Part shown: positions 56,422-64,000 of the stretch, in pieces
Layout: each line of letters opens with the position of its first letter
How positions within the stretch are numbered: the first letter of the stretch is position 1
DNA from: Acetobacter fallax
GTDB taxonomy: Bacteria; Pseudomonadota; Alphaproteobacteria; Acetobacterales; Acetobacteraceae
NCBI RefSeq assembly: GCF_011516735.1
Contig: NZ_WOSX01000009.1
Span: 1 to 64,000, forward strand
Direction: 5' to 3'
DNA: 64,000 nucleotides
The notes under the pieces: model-generated
Told to the model about the DNA's origin: nothing
Seen by the model: only the letters and a program-made list of their open reading frames with translations
Database searches by the model: none
Position numbers and translations under genes: made by a program

Positions 56422-57918
56422 ATGCCTTTTCTTCCGTTTGTTTCTGATATGCCCCGCCATATGTTTTCTGTATTCCGAAAGATGCCGCTTGCGGTCGCAG
56501 CGAGTTTTTCCCTTTTGTCAGGCGTCGCATCACTTCCAGCAGAAGCTCAGATATTGCCGGGCGGAAACAGTGCCGTTGGCCTCGAACCTTCTCTGGCGGT
56601 CAATAACGAGCTCGGCAAAGACAACCAGTATCCTCAACAGTTTTCTGCACCTTATGGTGCGACTCATTTTTTCGGAGACTGGTGGGGTGCTCAGACGTGG
56701 TTGCAGGATCACGGCATCCATATTCTGGTCGATGTGCATGAAGAACTGGCCGGAAATTTCCGGGGTGGATGGCGTCAGGGTGTGACAAATGCCGGACAGG
56801 TTGGTGTTGAGACAGACGTCGACTGGGGAAAGCTGACAAACGCAAAATTTATGGATGGCTTCTGGACACATATGATGGTCGTTAACGGCCATGGACAGAA
56901 TCTCAGCACACAGTATATCGGCGATGCGATTGGCGGAGTTCAGCAGATCTATGGTGCTCGAGGCAACGTCGTGGCGCATCTTGTGTATCTTTGGGGCGAA
57001 AAGACGTTTCTCCACAATCGCATCGACGTCAGTGCAGGCTGGATTCCAGTAGGCAGCTTTTTCGCCGCCTCCCCACTTTATTGTATGTTCATGAACGTCG
57101 CGATGTGCGGAAACCCGGCGCCTAATAAATATACTCAGGGCAACCGTGACTGGCCATCTGGCAATCTGGGTTTTGTGGTTCGCGTAAATCCGACACGCGA
57201 CACTTACATCATGGCTGGATTATTCGCTGTGTCACCGCATTCGTTCAATGGCGGCATTTCAGGCTGGGCCTGGGCACAGGACGGACTTGGAAAGTTTTCA
57301 TCTCCCGTCGAAGTTGCCTGGATGCCTCATTGGGGCCGCAACAAACTTGATGGCCATTACAAAGCTGGTTTCAGCTATGACAACTCCCGTTACGCTGATC
57401 TTTATTCCGATATTAACGGAAATTCCTGGCAGGAAACCGGTCTTCCGGAAAGAATGCATGCCGGTCGGGCCAGCGCCTGGGTTCAGCTCGACCAGATGCT
57501 TATTCGCAATGGCGCAGGGCCAACAAATGGCCTGATTGCTCTCGCCGGATATATGTGGACAGATGGCCAGACAACAGCAATGGCACACCATGCCTGGGCC
57601 GGAATGGTGGAAACAGGTGCTCCGTGGGGACGTCCTCTCGACAGTATCGGCGCTATGTACCAGTGGCTTGATATGAGCCGGGCCGTGCTGCTTCAGCAGG
57701 AGAGTTCACGGGCTCTCGGTCTTCCGTATCTGTCGAACCAGTGGGGTCCAAGCTGGGGCGAGCAGACGCATGAGAATGTCTATGAACTGTTCTATAACGC
57801 GCATGTAGCGCCAGGCCTGACCCTCCAGCCTGATTTTCAATACATTAACCGTCCGGGGGGAACGACGACTTTCCATGATGCCGCCGTTATGGGACTTCAG
57901 TTCAACGTAGTGCTCTGA
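56422..57918 (+). CDS. Carbohydrate-selective porin, OprB family
   Basis: Outer-membrane sugar porin. The start region offers several ATGs (56359, 56422, 56449, 56461, 56482); those from 56422 on leave a signal peptide (FRKMPLAVAASFSLLSGVAS, cleavage after AEA). The mature protein shows OprB features: TRHFFGDWWGAQTWLQ-like start (HFFGDWWGAQTWLQDHGI), WGKLTNAKFMDGFWTHMMVV, INVSAGWIPVGSFF-type segment, LGFVVRVNPTRDTYIMAGLF, and a C-terminal beta-strand ending in FNVVL. Aromatic girdles and GLTLQPDFQYINRPGG are typical. Family members take up glucose and related sugars. Monocistronic, followed by a terminator. Confidence 0.9.
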   Translation: MPFLPFVSDMPRHMFSVFRKMPLAVAASFSLLSGVASLPAEAQILPGGNSAVGLEPSLAVNNELGKDNQYPQQFSAPYGATHFFGDWWGAQTWLQDHGIHILVDVHEELAGNFRGGWRQGVTNAGQVGVETDVDWGKLTNAKFMDGFWTHMMVVNGHGQNLSTQYIGDAIGGVQQIYGARGNVVAHLVYLWGEKTFLHNRIDVSAGWIPVGSFFAASPLYCMFMNVAMCGNPAPNKYTQGNRDWPSGNLGFVVRVNPTRDTYIMAGLFAVSPHSFNGGISGWAWAQDGLGKFSSPVEVAWMPHWGRNKLDGHYKAGFSYDNSRYADLYSDINGNSWQETGLPERMHAGRASAWVQLDQMLIRNGAGPTNGLIALAGYMWTDGQTTAMAHHAWAGMVETGAPWGRPLDSIGAMYQWLDMSRAVLLQQESSRALGLPYLSNQWGPSWGEQTHENVYELFYNAHVAPGLTLQPDFQYINRPGGTTTFHDAAVMGLQFNVVL

Positions 57919-57924
57919 ATCTTT

Positions 57925-57956
57925 GTGTACCCGGCATCAGAGAATACCGGGTACAC
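57925..57956. terminator. Bidirectional terminator between the porin and decarboxylase genes
   Basis: Perfect 10-bp stem GTGTACCCGG/CCGGGTACAC with a 12-base loop, 7 bp after the porin stop and 10 bp from the convergent decarboxylase stop. Confidence 0.65.
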
Positions 57957-57965
57957 TTCACAATC

Positions 57966-59096
57966 TCAGATATAATGCTCCGAGAGGGGTGCAAAACCAT
58001 TAAATCGCGTTGAGCAGTAGGTCGAAACGTAAGCACCCGTTCCCAGGATCTGCACACGGTCACCGGCTTCAAGCGTCACCGGCAACGCATAATAGGATTT
58101 TTCATAAAGGATATCGGCGCCATCACATGTTGGCCCGGCAAGAGCAACCCGTTCTGTTTCTTCGCCATCTCGTTCAGTACGAAGAGCATAGCGAATCGAC
58201 TCCCCCTCAGTTTCGGCAAGACCACCAAAACGTCCGATATCAAGATAGATCCACCGGGGTCCGTCCACGTATCCACGCCGACTGGCAAGAACAACTTCCG
58301 AGCAAACCACCCCTGCCGCACCAACAATGAAACGACCTGGCTCAACCAGTATCTCCGGAAGCGCCTCGCCAAAATTGGTCTTCATGGCACGTTGGATGAC
58401 CTGACCAAAATGCGCGATGCTGGGGACATCATCCCGATAGCGGATCGGAAAGCCGCCGCCAAGATTTACCATCCTCAGGCGCAGCCCGTCTGCGGCAAGA
58501 TCGGCCAGCAACGTTCCCACCTGCACAATTGCCGCCTCATAAGCATCGGCGCAAATCTGCTGACTACCGACGTGAAAAGACACACCGTATGGGTCGAGGC
58601 CAAGCTTTCGTGCATGAAGCAACAATTCACGGGCACTTTCAGTCGTCGTGCCGAATTTACGCGACAAAGGCCATTCTGCCCCGTGGTTGTTCACCAGCAA
58701 GCGACAATAGACGCGTGCGCCTGGAGCAAACCGGGCGAGCTTTTCCAACTCCTCGATACAATCGAAAACAAACAGCCGGATGCCAGCTTCATAAGCGGCT
58801 TTGATAGCTGATGCTTTCTTGACCGTATTCCCAAAAGAAATGTTCTCCGGCCGGGCTCCGGCCGACAGGCACAGATCCACCTCTTCCCAGGAAGCTGCAT
58901 CGAAACAGGCCCCTAGAAAAACGAGCCTGTCAAGAACAGGTCGGGCTGGATTAGCTTTTACAGCATAATAAATCCGCGCGGACGGAAGTGCTGCCTGCAT
59001 GCTGTGATAATGTTCCTCGACATTATCAACATCAACGACCAGACAGGGTGTTGCGGGCTGTTTTTCTGAAAGAAACTGCGCGATTTTTAGTGTCAT
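57966..59096 (-). CDS. Ornithine/lysine-type decarboxylase (fold III PLP enzyme)
   Basis: Alanine-racemase-fold basic amino acid decarboxylase of the eukaryotic ornithine decarboxylase type, making putrescine (or cadaverine). The PLP Lys is in IYYAVKANPARPVLDRL near residue 48; HVGSQQICADAYEAAI, NLGGGFPIRY, EPGRFIVGAAGVV and the active-site Cys in GPTCDGADILYEKSYYALPV near 325 are all present. 376 residues. Single gene; polyamine synthesis is the likely role. Ornithine versus lysine preference is not readable here. Confidence 0.9.
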   Translation of the reverse strand: MTLKIAQFLSEKQPATPCLVVDVDNVEEHYHSMQAALPSARIYYAVKANPARPVLDRLVFLGACFDAASWEEVDLCLSAGARPENISFGNTVKKASAIKAAYEAGIRLFVFDCIEELEKLARFAPGARVYCRLLVNNHGAEWPLSRKFGTTTESARELLLHARKLGLDPYGVSFHVGSQQICADAYEAAIVQVGTLLADLAADGLRLRMVNLGGGFPIRYRDDVPSIAHFGQVIQRAMKTNFGEALPEILVEPGRFIVGAAGVVCSEVVLASRRGYVDGPRWIYLDIGRFGGLAETEGESIRYALRTERDGEETERVALAGPTCDGADILYEKSYYALPVTLEAGDRVQILGTGAYVSTYCSTRFNGFAPLSEHYI

Positions 59097-59547
59097 CGCA
59101 CTTAATCCCTATCTGGGCCTGCCAGAACAGAGTCATGGCGGGCGTGTTGCGAAACGGTCTAACGGACCAGCGACCAAGACTGAATCCCCTGCGGGATCCC
59201 GATTGCCAGAACGCTTGACGTCGTTGCGTAACCTCAGTGGGCCAGTGGCACGTGCGTTGCTGCGTAGGGAGGCGCATATGGAACCAAACCGACACACATG
59301 CAATAGAAAGTTTGGCTCTTCGCGAAAAAAAGTGGAACGGGTTGATGAATTCCTTTTAAAACCAGGCAGTATTGCTGCGTCCGCCACACCGAAGTCATCG
59401 CAATTTCATCATCCCAGGCTGCAGTTTCTCCGCATCAGGCGCCTGCGTTTCACACGCAAGTGGATGTGTCTCACCTTAAGCGTATCAGTCTGAGTTACTC
59501 GCGATTACAGAGATGGTCAGACATTTTTTCGAGGTTAAGTACCTTTT
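59097..59547. other. Divergent intergenic region between the decarboxylase and YihY genes
   Basis: About 450 bases without a convincing gene. One frame, ATG 59278 to 59493 on the plus strand (71 codons, start MEPNRHTCNRKFGSSRKKVE), has a good GGGAGG ribosome site, but its codon use (AGA, TTA, CTT) is unlike neighbours and its C-terminal half is very basic; it could be a small protein or chance. Otherwise it should hold the two divergent promoters. Confidence 0.3.
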
Positions 59548-60534
59548 ATGAGTTCCACTCTGTCCGCAGCCCAGTCAGAACACGCCGCTGCCGCAAACGG
59601 CACAGATCTGACTGGCGAACAGAAACCGGCACAACCTGCGATTCTTTCACCTCTGCATCTGACATCCACGCAGTGGAAAGCAATTTGCAAATCGACAATT
59701 ATGGCACTGATCTCCGGTCCCACTACGCTGGTAGCGGCAGGCTGTGCTTTCTATGCCACTCTGGCCTTATTTCCCGCGATCAGCACGCTTATTTCGATTT
59801 ATGGTCTCGCTTTCGACGTTCAGAGCGTGGCGACGCAACTGGATATGATGCGGAATCTCCTGCCACCGGCGGCATTCTCCATCATTCAGGATCGGGTACA
59901 GGAACTGGTATCCGAACCTCACAGTTCGCTGACACTGAACCTGCTTATCTCAACGTCAATCGCCCTGTGGTCAGCTTCTGCCGGAATCAAATCGATCCTG
60001 TCAGCGCTGAACATCGCCTATGGCACGAGTGAAACCCGGAACTTTTTTGTGTTTCAGGCATTAGCCCTTTCGCTGACACTGGGAGCCACTGTGGAAGCGT
60101 GCCTGGGTGTGGCCACCATGGTCGCACTCCCCATTCTGTTCCAGTATCTTCCGGTTCTGCTCATGATCCAGCCTCCCGCAGGATCAGTGGAACTGGCTGT
60201 GCGGCTGACCGGACTTGGAACCATGGCCAGCTTTATGATCGTGGCTTACATGATCCTGTTCCGGTTCGGACCAAGTCGACATCATACCAAATGGCGCTGG
60301 GTCGCCCCGGGAGCGATTGCCGCGACATTCATATGGCTCCTGGTAGCCTCCGGCTTTTCCTATTATGTCGCAAACATAGCCAGTTATGGATCAACTTATG
60401 GCCCACTGGGCGCATTTGTTGCAATCATGATGTGGTTTTTCGTAAGCGCGTGGGTCGTGCTTCTTGGTGCTGAGTTCAATGCTGAAATGGAAGCACTCGC
60501 GTCAGGACTGAAGAGAGACGTCCTTCAGGTTTAG
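59548..60534 (+). CDS. YihY/BrkB-family inner-membrane protein
   Basis: 328 residues with six predicted membrane segments. A 50-residue polar N-terminus precedes LVAAGCAFYATLALFPAIST, then SIALWSASAGIKSILSALNI, the aromatic NFFVFQALALSLTLGATVEA, MASFMIVAYMILFRFGPSRH, WVAPGAIAATFIWLLVASGF and GAFVAIMMWFFVSAWVVLLG with AEFNAEME at the end, all hallmarks of the family (formerly and wrongly called ribonuclease BN). Function unknown. GAGG precedes the ATG. Confidence 0.9.
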   Translation: MSSTLSAAQSEHAAAANGTDLTGEQKPAQPAILSPLHLTSTQWKAICKSTIMALISGPTTLVAAGCAFYATLALFPAISTLISIYGLAFDVQSVATQLDMMRNLLPPAAFSIIQDRVQELVSEPHSSLTLNLLISTSIALWSASAGIKSILSALNIAYGTSETRNFFVFQALALSLTLGATVEACLGVATMVALPILFQYLPVLLMIQPPAGSVELAVRLTGLGTMASFMIVAYMILFRFGPSRHHTKWRWVAPGAIAATFIWLLVASGFSYYVANIASYGSTYGPLGAFVAIMMWFFVSAWVVLLGAEFNAEMEALASGLKRDVLQV

Positions 60535-60550
60535 CCAGAAAACCTGAATC

Positions 60551-60579
60551 GCGGCAGATAAATCGGCCTGATCTGCCGC
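60551..60579. terminator. Hairpin between convergent YihY and RlpA genes
   Basis: Perfect 9-bp stem GCGGCAGAT/ATCTGCCGC with an 11-base loop, 17 bp after the YihY stop. Lacks a T-run, so a moderate candidate. Confidence 0.5.
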
Positions 60580-60652
60580 GCGCAAGGCCAATATTCCGAG
60601 AGATAACGCCTTTATCCGAAAAACAAAAATGGCGCGCAGTCAGTACGACATG

Positions 60653-61189
60653 TTATTTCCCATTATCTTCCGGTGCTTCCGCCACCTCAAGGACTTCTTC
60701 GGGACGCACTGGCCTGACTGTCACATGAGCGACACCACTGTTCAGCATACCGAGCTGCGAGGCAGCCGCATGGGATAAATCGATGATTCGGCCTCTTTTG
60801 TACGGACCGCGGTCGTTAACTGTCACAACAACTGACCTGCCAGTTTCTTCTGAACTCACCAGCAATTTTGATCCGATTGGGGCGGAAGGGTGCGCTGCAG
60901 TCATTTCAACAGGACTGAACAGATGGCCGGAACTGGTCTTCTTATGGGCAAAACGCCCACCGTACCAGCTTGCTAACCCGGTCTGGATGCGGGCACCTGA
61001 CGTGGCTAACCGCCGGGTAAAAGCCGCACGCACTGACGCGGACCACGACGTATGCACCGTCGCATCACGAGCCACGACTTGCTCTGTTCCTTTGGCATCG
61101 TCTGCTTTAGCATGACTGCTCCACATCAGTCCTGCCAGAACCAGAAGCGAAAAAGCGCCCGATCCATTTTTTCCGCGCTCAGATATCAC
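60653..61189 (-). CDS. rlpA: RlpA-family septal ring lytic transglycosylase-like protein
   Basis: 178 residues: signal peptide (GAFSLLVLAGLMWSSHAKA), a spacer, then a double-psi beta-barrel of RlpA type: GLASWYGGRFAHKKTSSGHL, FSPVEMTAAHPSAPIGSKLL, VVVTVNDRGPYKRGRIIDLS and AAASQLGMLNSGVAHVTVRP. The motif residues for peptidoglycan cleavage seen in RlpA are preserved in outline. There is no SPOR domain. Start is GTG 61189. Divergent from aroQ. Confidence 0.87.
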   Translation of the reverse strand: MISERGKNGSGAFSLLVLAGLMWSSHAKADDAKGTEQVVARDATVHTSWSASVRAAFTRRLATSGARIQTGLASWYGGRFAHKKTSSGHLFSPVEMTAAHPSAPIGSKLLVSSEETGRSVVVTVNDRGPYKRGRIIDLSHAAASQLGMLNSGVAHVTVRPVRPEEVLEVAEAPEDNGK

Positions 61190-61327
61190 AGACCAATCCG
61201 GGATCAGTTTCAGAATGACACCAGTAAACCCAACCCGAAGCCCAAATTCAACCCTGATTCAATCCGAGGTAAGATAAAGATATTACCAGAAACAATACCT
61301 CGATAATATTTCGTAAACATAATCGTA

Positions 61328-61357
61328 TTGTGACCCGATATTGAGAATTTTTACACT
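61328..61357 (+). promoter_or_regulatory. Candidate sigma-70 promoter of aroQ-accB-accC
   Basis: TTGTGA and TACACT separated by 18 bases in the AT-rich 315-bp gap between rlpA and aroQ, about 150 bp before the aroQ ATG. The remaining sequence of this gap shows no gene. Confidence 0.35.
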
Positions 61358-61504
61358 GTTCTGCCTTAGTTAAACCATATAAGCGACTCTCGCGATCAGA
61401 TGCCTTCTGTTCCCTGCTGAGCACAGACAGACAGAGTCGCAGACAAGCCAATACGCTCAATCACTCTTGGAGCCGACCGCCGGTCGTGCTAACGGCGCCT
61501 CATC

Positions 61505-61960
61505 ATGGACCGACCTCTTATCTCCGTTCTGAACGGACCCAACCTGAACATGCTTGGATTGCGCCAGCCGGAAGTGTACGGTCGCGCGACCCTTGACGAT
61601 GTCGAACAACTCTGTGCGCAGGCGGCGGAACGACTGGATATTGGTATCGATTTCCGTCAAACCAACGGTGAGGGAGAGCTTATTTCCTGGGTTCAGGAAT
61701 GCCGCGGACGGGCGCAGGGAATAATCATCAATCCGGCAGGTTACTCACATACGTCCATCGCATTGCTCGACGCATTGCTCGCCGTGGATCTTCCTGTGAT
61801 CGAAGTCCATATTTCGAATATTCACCGCCGCGAAGCATTCCGACATCAATCCTATGTATCACGTGGCGCTCTTGGCGTTATCTGTGGGCTGGGTGTGCAG
61901 GGATACGCGCTCGCGCTCCAGGCTATGACCGATATTATTCTCAGCGAGGACACGCAATGA
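61505..61960 (+). CDS. aroQ: 3-dehydroquinate dehydratase, type II
   Basis: Shikimate pathway enzyme. Type II signature: ISVLNGPNLNMLGLRQPEVY, with catalytic Tyr, QTNGEGELISWVQECRG, GIIINPAGYSHTSIALLDAL, and EVHISNIHRREAFRHQSYVS with the catalytic His, then GVICGLGVQGYALALQA. 151 residues. The stop overlaps accB (ATGA), giving the well-known aroQ-accB-accC operon. Confidence 0.96.
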   Translation: MDRPLISVLNGPNLNMLGLRQPEVYGRATLDDVEQLCAQAAERLDIGIDFRQTNGEGELISWVQECRGRAQGIIINPAGYSHTSIALLDALLAVDLPVIEVHISNIHRREAFRHQSYVSRGALGVICGLGVQGYALALQAMTDIILSEDTQ

Positions 61961-62415
61961 GCCGACTGCTCGTAGACGCAGATGCCATACGGGCATTGGC
62001 CGGCATCCTGACGGAAACAGGACTTACAGAGATTGAGATTGCGGAGAAGGACAGCCGTATACGGGTCGTACGCGCTGCGGCGCCAGCTGTTGCCCCTGTG
62101 CAGACAATCCCGGTTCAAACGATCGCCGCAGCCGGACCTGCTACGCCAGTCGCAGCTGCGCCAGCTGATTTTTCCAGGCATCCGGGCGCGGTTAACAGTC
62201 CGATGGTCGGAATTGCCTATCTGGCGCCTGATCCATCTTCCCCTCCATTCATCAGCATCGGACAGGCAGTGACAGCCGGACAGACACTTCTGCTGATTGA
62301 AGCCATGAAGACCTTCAACCAGATCAAGTCCCCCAAAAGCGGGACTGTAAAACAGATCCTTATCGAATCCGGTGACCCCGTTGAATTCGGTCAGCCACTC
62401 GTCATTGTTGAGTAA
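61957..62415 (+). CDS. accB: Biotin carboxyl carrier protein of acetyl-CoA carboxylase
   Basis: BCCP, the biotinylated carrier of acetyl-CoA carboxylase. N-terminal [36 protein letters not shown], a Pro/Ala-rich flexible thumb-linker region, and the biotinyl domain with the acceptor Lys in [11 protein letters not shown] near residue 117, followed by [20 protein letters not shown]. 152 residues. Its stop and the accC start share a base (TAATG). Confidence 0.97.
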   Translation: MSRLLVDADAIRALAGILTETGLTEIEIAEKDSRIRVVRAAAPAVAPVQTIPVQTIAAAGPATPVAAAPADFSRHPGAVNSPMVGIAYLAPDPSSPPFISIGQAVTAGQTLLLIEAMKTFNQIKSPKSGTVKQILIESGDPVEFGQPLVIVE

Positions 62416-63758
62416 TGTTTTCCAAAATTCTGATCGCCAATCGCGGCGAAATTGCCCTGCGTATCCTGCGGGCATGCCGCGAAATGGGGATCCGCACAGT
62501 AGCCGTACATTCGACGGCAGATGAAAGCGCGATGCATGTACGGCTTGCCGATGAGGCAGTCTGCATCGGGCCGCCATCAGCAAAAGACTCTTACCTGAAT
62601 GTTGCTGCCATTCTTTCAGCGGCTACGATCACCGGAGCAGAAGCCATCCACCCCGGATATGGTTTCTTGTCGGAAAACGCGGATTTCGCTGAAACCGTCG
62701 AAGCGCATGGCCTGGCTTTTATTGGCCCGACCGCGGAACATATTCGCACTATGGGTGATAAAATCACCGCCAAGACCACAATGCAGGCGCTTGGAGTGCC
62801 CCTGGTTCCAGGTTCGGCTGGCGAGCTTGCAACCCTGGACGAGGCGCGGGATGTCGCGGCGCATGTCGGTTATCCGATTCTGATCAAAGCCACTGCCGGC
62901 GGTGGCGGACGTGGCATGAAAGTCGCTCATAGTGAAGATGAGCTGGCTGAAGCCTGGAGCGTCGCGCGAACGGAAGCGCTGGCAGCTTTTGGCAACGATG
63001 CCGTTTATCTGGAAAAATATCTCGATCGTCCCCGCCATATCGAATTACAAATTCTGGGCGATACGCATGGAAATGTTGTGCATTTCGGCGAACGCGACTG
63101 CTCTCTCCAGAGGCGACATCAAAAACTGCTGGAGGAAGCGGGGTCGCCCGCTCTTTCTACAAAGGAACGTGATGCGATTGGAGCGACAGCCACAGCAGCT
63201 CTGGCAAAATTGGGCTATCGGAATGCGGGCACGCTGGAATTCCTGTATCAGGACGGGCAGTTCTCATTCATCGAGATGAATACCCGGCTGCAGGTAGAGC
63301 ATCCGGTGACGGAAATGGTTTGCGATGTTGATCTCGTTCGCGAACAAATTCGTATCGCGGCGGGAGAAGAACTGGGTTACTCTCAGTCTGATATCAGTTT
63401 CTCCGGGCACGCGATTGAATGTCGTATCAACGCGGAAGATCCGGATACATTCATCCCAAGTCCCGGAACGATCACAGTATTTCATCCACCTGGTGGTCTG
63501 GGCGTCAGAATGGACAGCGCGATTTATACGGGTTATCGTGTGCCTCCGTTTTATGACAGCATGATCGGCAAGCTGATCGTGCATGCACCAACGCGGGCGG
63601 CCGCCATTGCAAGAATGCAGCGTGCTCTGGATGAGATTGTCGTCGAAGGTGTAAAAACCGTCGTTCCGTTACATAAGCGCATTCTCTCCGATCCCGAGTT
63701 TCAGAGAGGGGACTATACCATCCATTGGCTGGAACGTTTCACGAGTCGGAAATATTGA
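62415..63758 (+). CDS. accC: Biotin carboxylase subunit of acetyl-CoA carboxylase
   Basis: ATP-grasp enzyme that carboxylates biotin on AccB, first step of fatty acid synthesis. [20 protein letters not shown] at the start, ATP-grasp Gly loop [20 protein letters not shown] near residue 158, [58 protein letters not shown] near 287 (catalytic Glu and Arg), and [12 protein letters not shown]. 447 residues, complete. A strong hairpin follows. Confidence 0.97.
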   Translation: MFSKILIANRGEIALRILRACREMGIRTVAVHSTADESAMHVRLADEAVCIGPPSAKDSYLNVAAILSAATITGAEAIHPGYGFLSENADFAETVEAHGLAFIGPTAEHIRTMGDKITAKTTMQALGVPLVPGSAGELATLDEARDVAAHVGYPILIKATAGGGGRGMKVAHSEDELAEAWSVARTEALAAFGNDAVYLEKYLDRPRHIELQILGDTHGNVVHFGERDCSLQRRHQKLLEEAGSPALSTKERDAIGATATAALAKLGYRNAGTLEFLYQDGQFSFIEMNTRLQVEHPVTEMVCDVDLVREQIRIAAGEELGYSQSDISFSGHAIECRINAEDPDTFIPSPGTITVFHPPGGLGVRMDSAIYTGYRVPPFYDSMIGKLIVHAPTRAAAIARMQRALDEIVVEGVKTVVPLHKRILSDPEFQRGDYTIHWLERFTSRKY

Positions 63759-63765
63759 TAGTCTA

Positions 63766-63802
63766 TAACGGCGCATGCCGCTTTTCAGCGCATGCGCCGT
63801 TA
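63766..63802 (+). terminator. Terminator of the aroQ-accB-accC operon
   Basis: Perfect 12-bp stem TAACGGCGCATG/CATGCGCCGTTA with a 13-base loop, starting 7 bp after the accC stop, followed by CTTTATCC. The rest of the window to 64000 is AT-rich and shows no gene. Confidence 0.75.
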
Positions 63803-64000
63803 CTTTATCCTCTTCCCGAACATCGATCAGCACTATAAGGTCGTTACGATCGTGGAAAATTCAGAGACTAATCAGTGACCGCAGCGATCCTGATATATTT
63901 ACCATAGACACAACCAAAATATTTTCGAGTAAATTAGTAAATGTACTCGAGATTATTTAGTTCCTGCCCGAACCCGGACGGTTACTCCACAGCCGACAAG

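Noticed and set aside
59460-60032. 190-codon plus-strand frame overlapping the YihY gene
   Set aside because: It runs in another frame through a gene with unambiguous membrane-protein homology; its translation is Arg/Ser-rich shadow sequence.

Overview
The window looks like a chromosomal segment of an acetic acid bacterium (Alphaproteobacteria, Acetobacteraceae). This is inferred from gene content: C4-pathway 5-aminolevulinate synthase (hemA), a SUF-only Fe-S operon led by an Rrf2 regulator, a Y-family polymerase with an N-terminal zinc ribbon, an NAD-type isocitrate dehydrogenase, an OprB-type sugar porin and intermediate GC. No plasmid, prophage block, IS element or CRISPR array is visible. 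Most genes are housekeeping, packed in short operons with ATGA/TGATG overlaps.

Layout. 0-2 kb (minus strand): dxs (cut by the window edge), ispA and xseB for isoprenoid supply and exonuclease VII, then a TusA-like protein. 2.1-4.4 kb (plus): a ROK sugar kinase overlapping dinB. 4.4-11.2 kb (minus): iscR-sufB-sufC-sufD-sufS-sufU-sufT-sufA, with an inverted repeat next to a candidate -10 upstream of iscR that suggests autoregulation. 11.3-18.7 kb: a PEP-carboxylase-family protein with altered catalytic motifs, a DUF445 membrane protein, a secreted Pro/Val/Thr-rich protein, hemA (followed by a 29-codon Cys-containing reading frame) and a Tat-type lipoprotein. 18.8-23.3 kb: a transketolase-like protein lacking the cofactor motifs, then gap and pgk. 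23.8-24.1 kb: tRNA-Arg(CCU) interrupted in the anticodon loop by a 230-nt group I intron.

24.2-31.8 kb: a tiny Pro-rich protein, a MIP channel with altered NPA boxes, two small envelope proteins (one made of seven exact 11-residue repeats), aminopeptidase P, NAD-isocitrate dehydrogenase, a degenerate EAL protein and a short Hsp70-like protein. 31.9-38.2 kb: a secreted yellow/MRJP-like protein, thrC, an M16 peptidase, pmbA and a Tim44-like membrane protein whose gene contains a perfect 40-bp palindrome. 38.2-46.9 kb (minus): pheS-pheT, hisZ, purA, then a membrane-anchored pseudokinase coupled to a small membrane protein. 47.1-49.3 kb: a large exported protein with a phage-tail-fibre-like C-terminus.

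49.5-64 kb: hemB, bpt, a two-component operon that also carries two exported proteins, a DJ-1/PfpI protein, moaB, a sugar porin, an ornithine-type decarboxylase, a YihY membrane protein, rlpA and aroQ-accB-accC.

A recurring theme is pseudo-enzymes: the transketolase-like, PEPC-like, EAL and kinase-like proteins are full-length, undisrupted reading frames whose catalytic residues are replaced. These, the tRNA intron, the coding palindrome and the 11-mer repeat protein are the points most worth following up. All family assignments come from reading motifs by eye; no database search was run.
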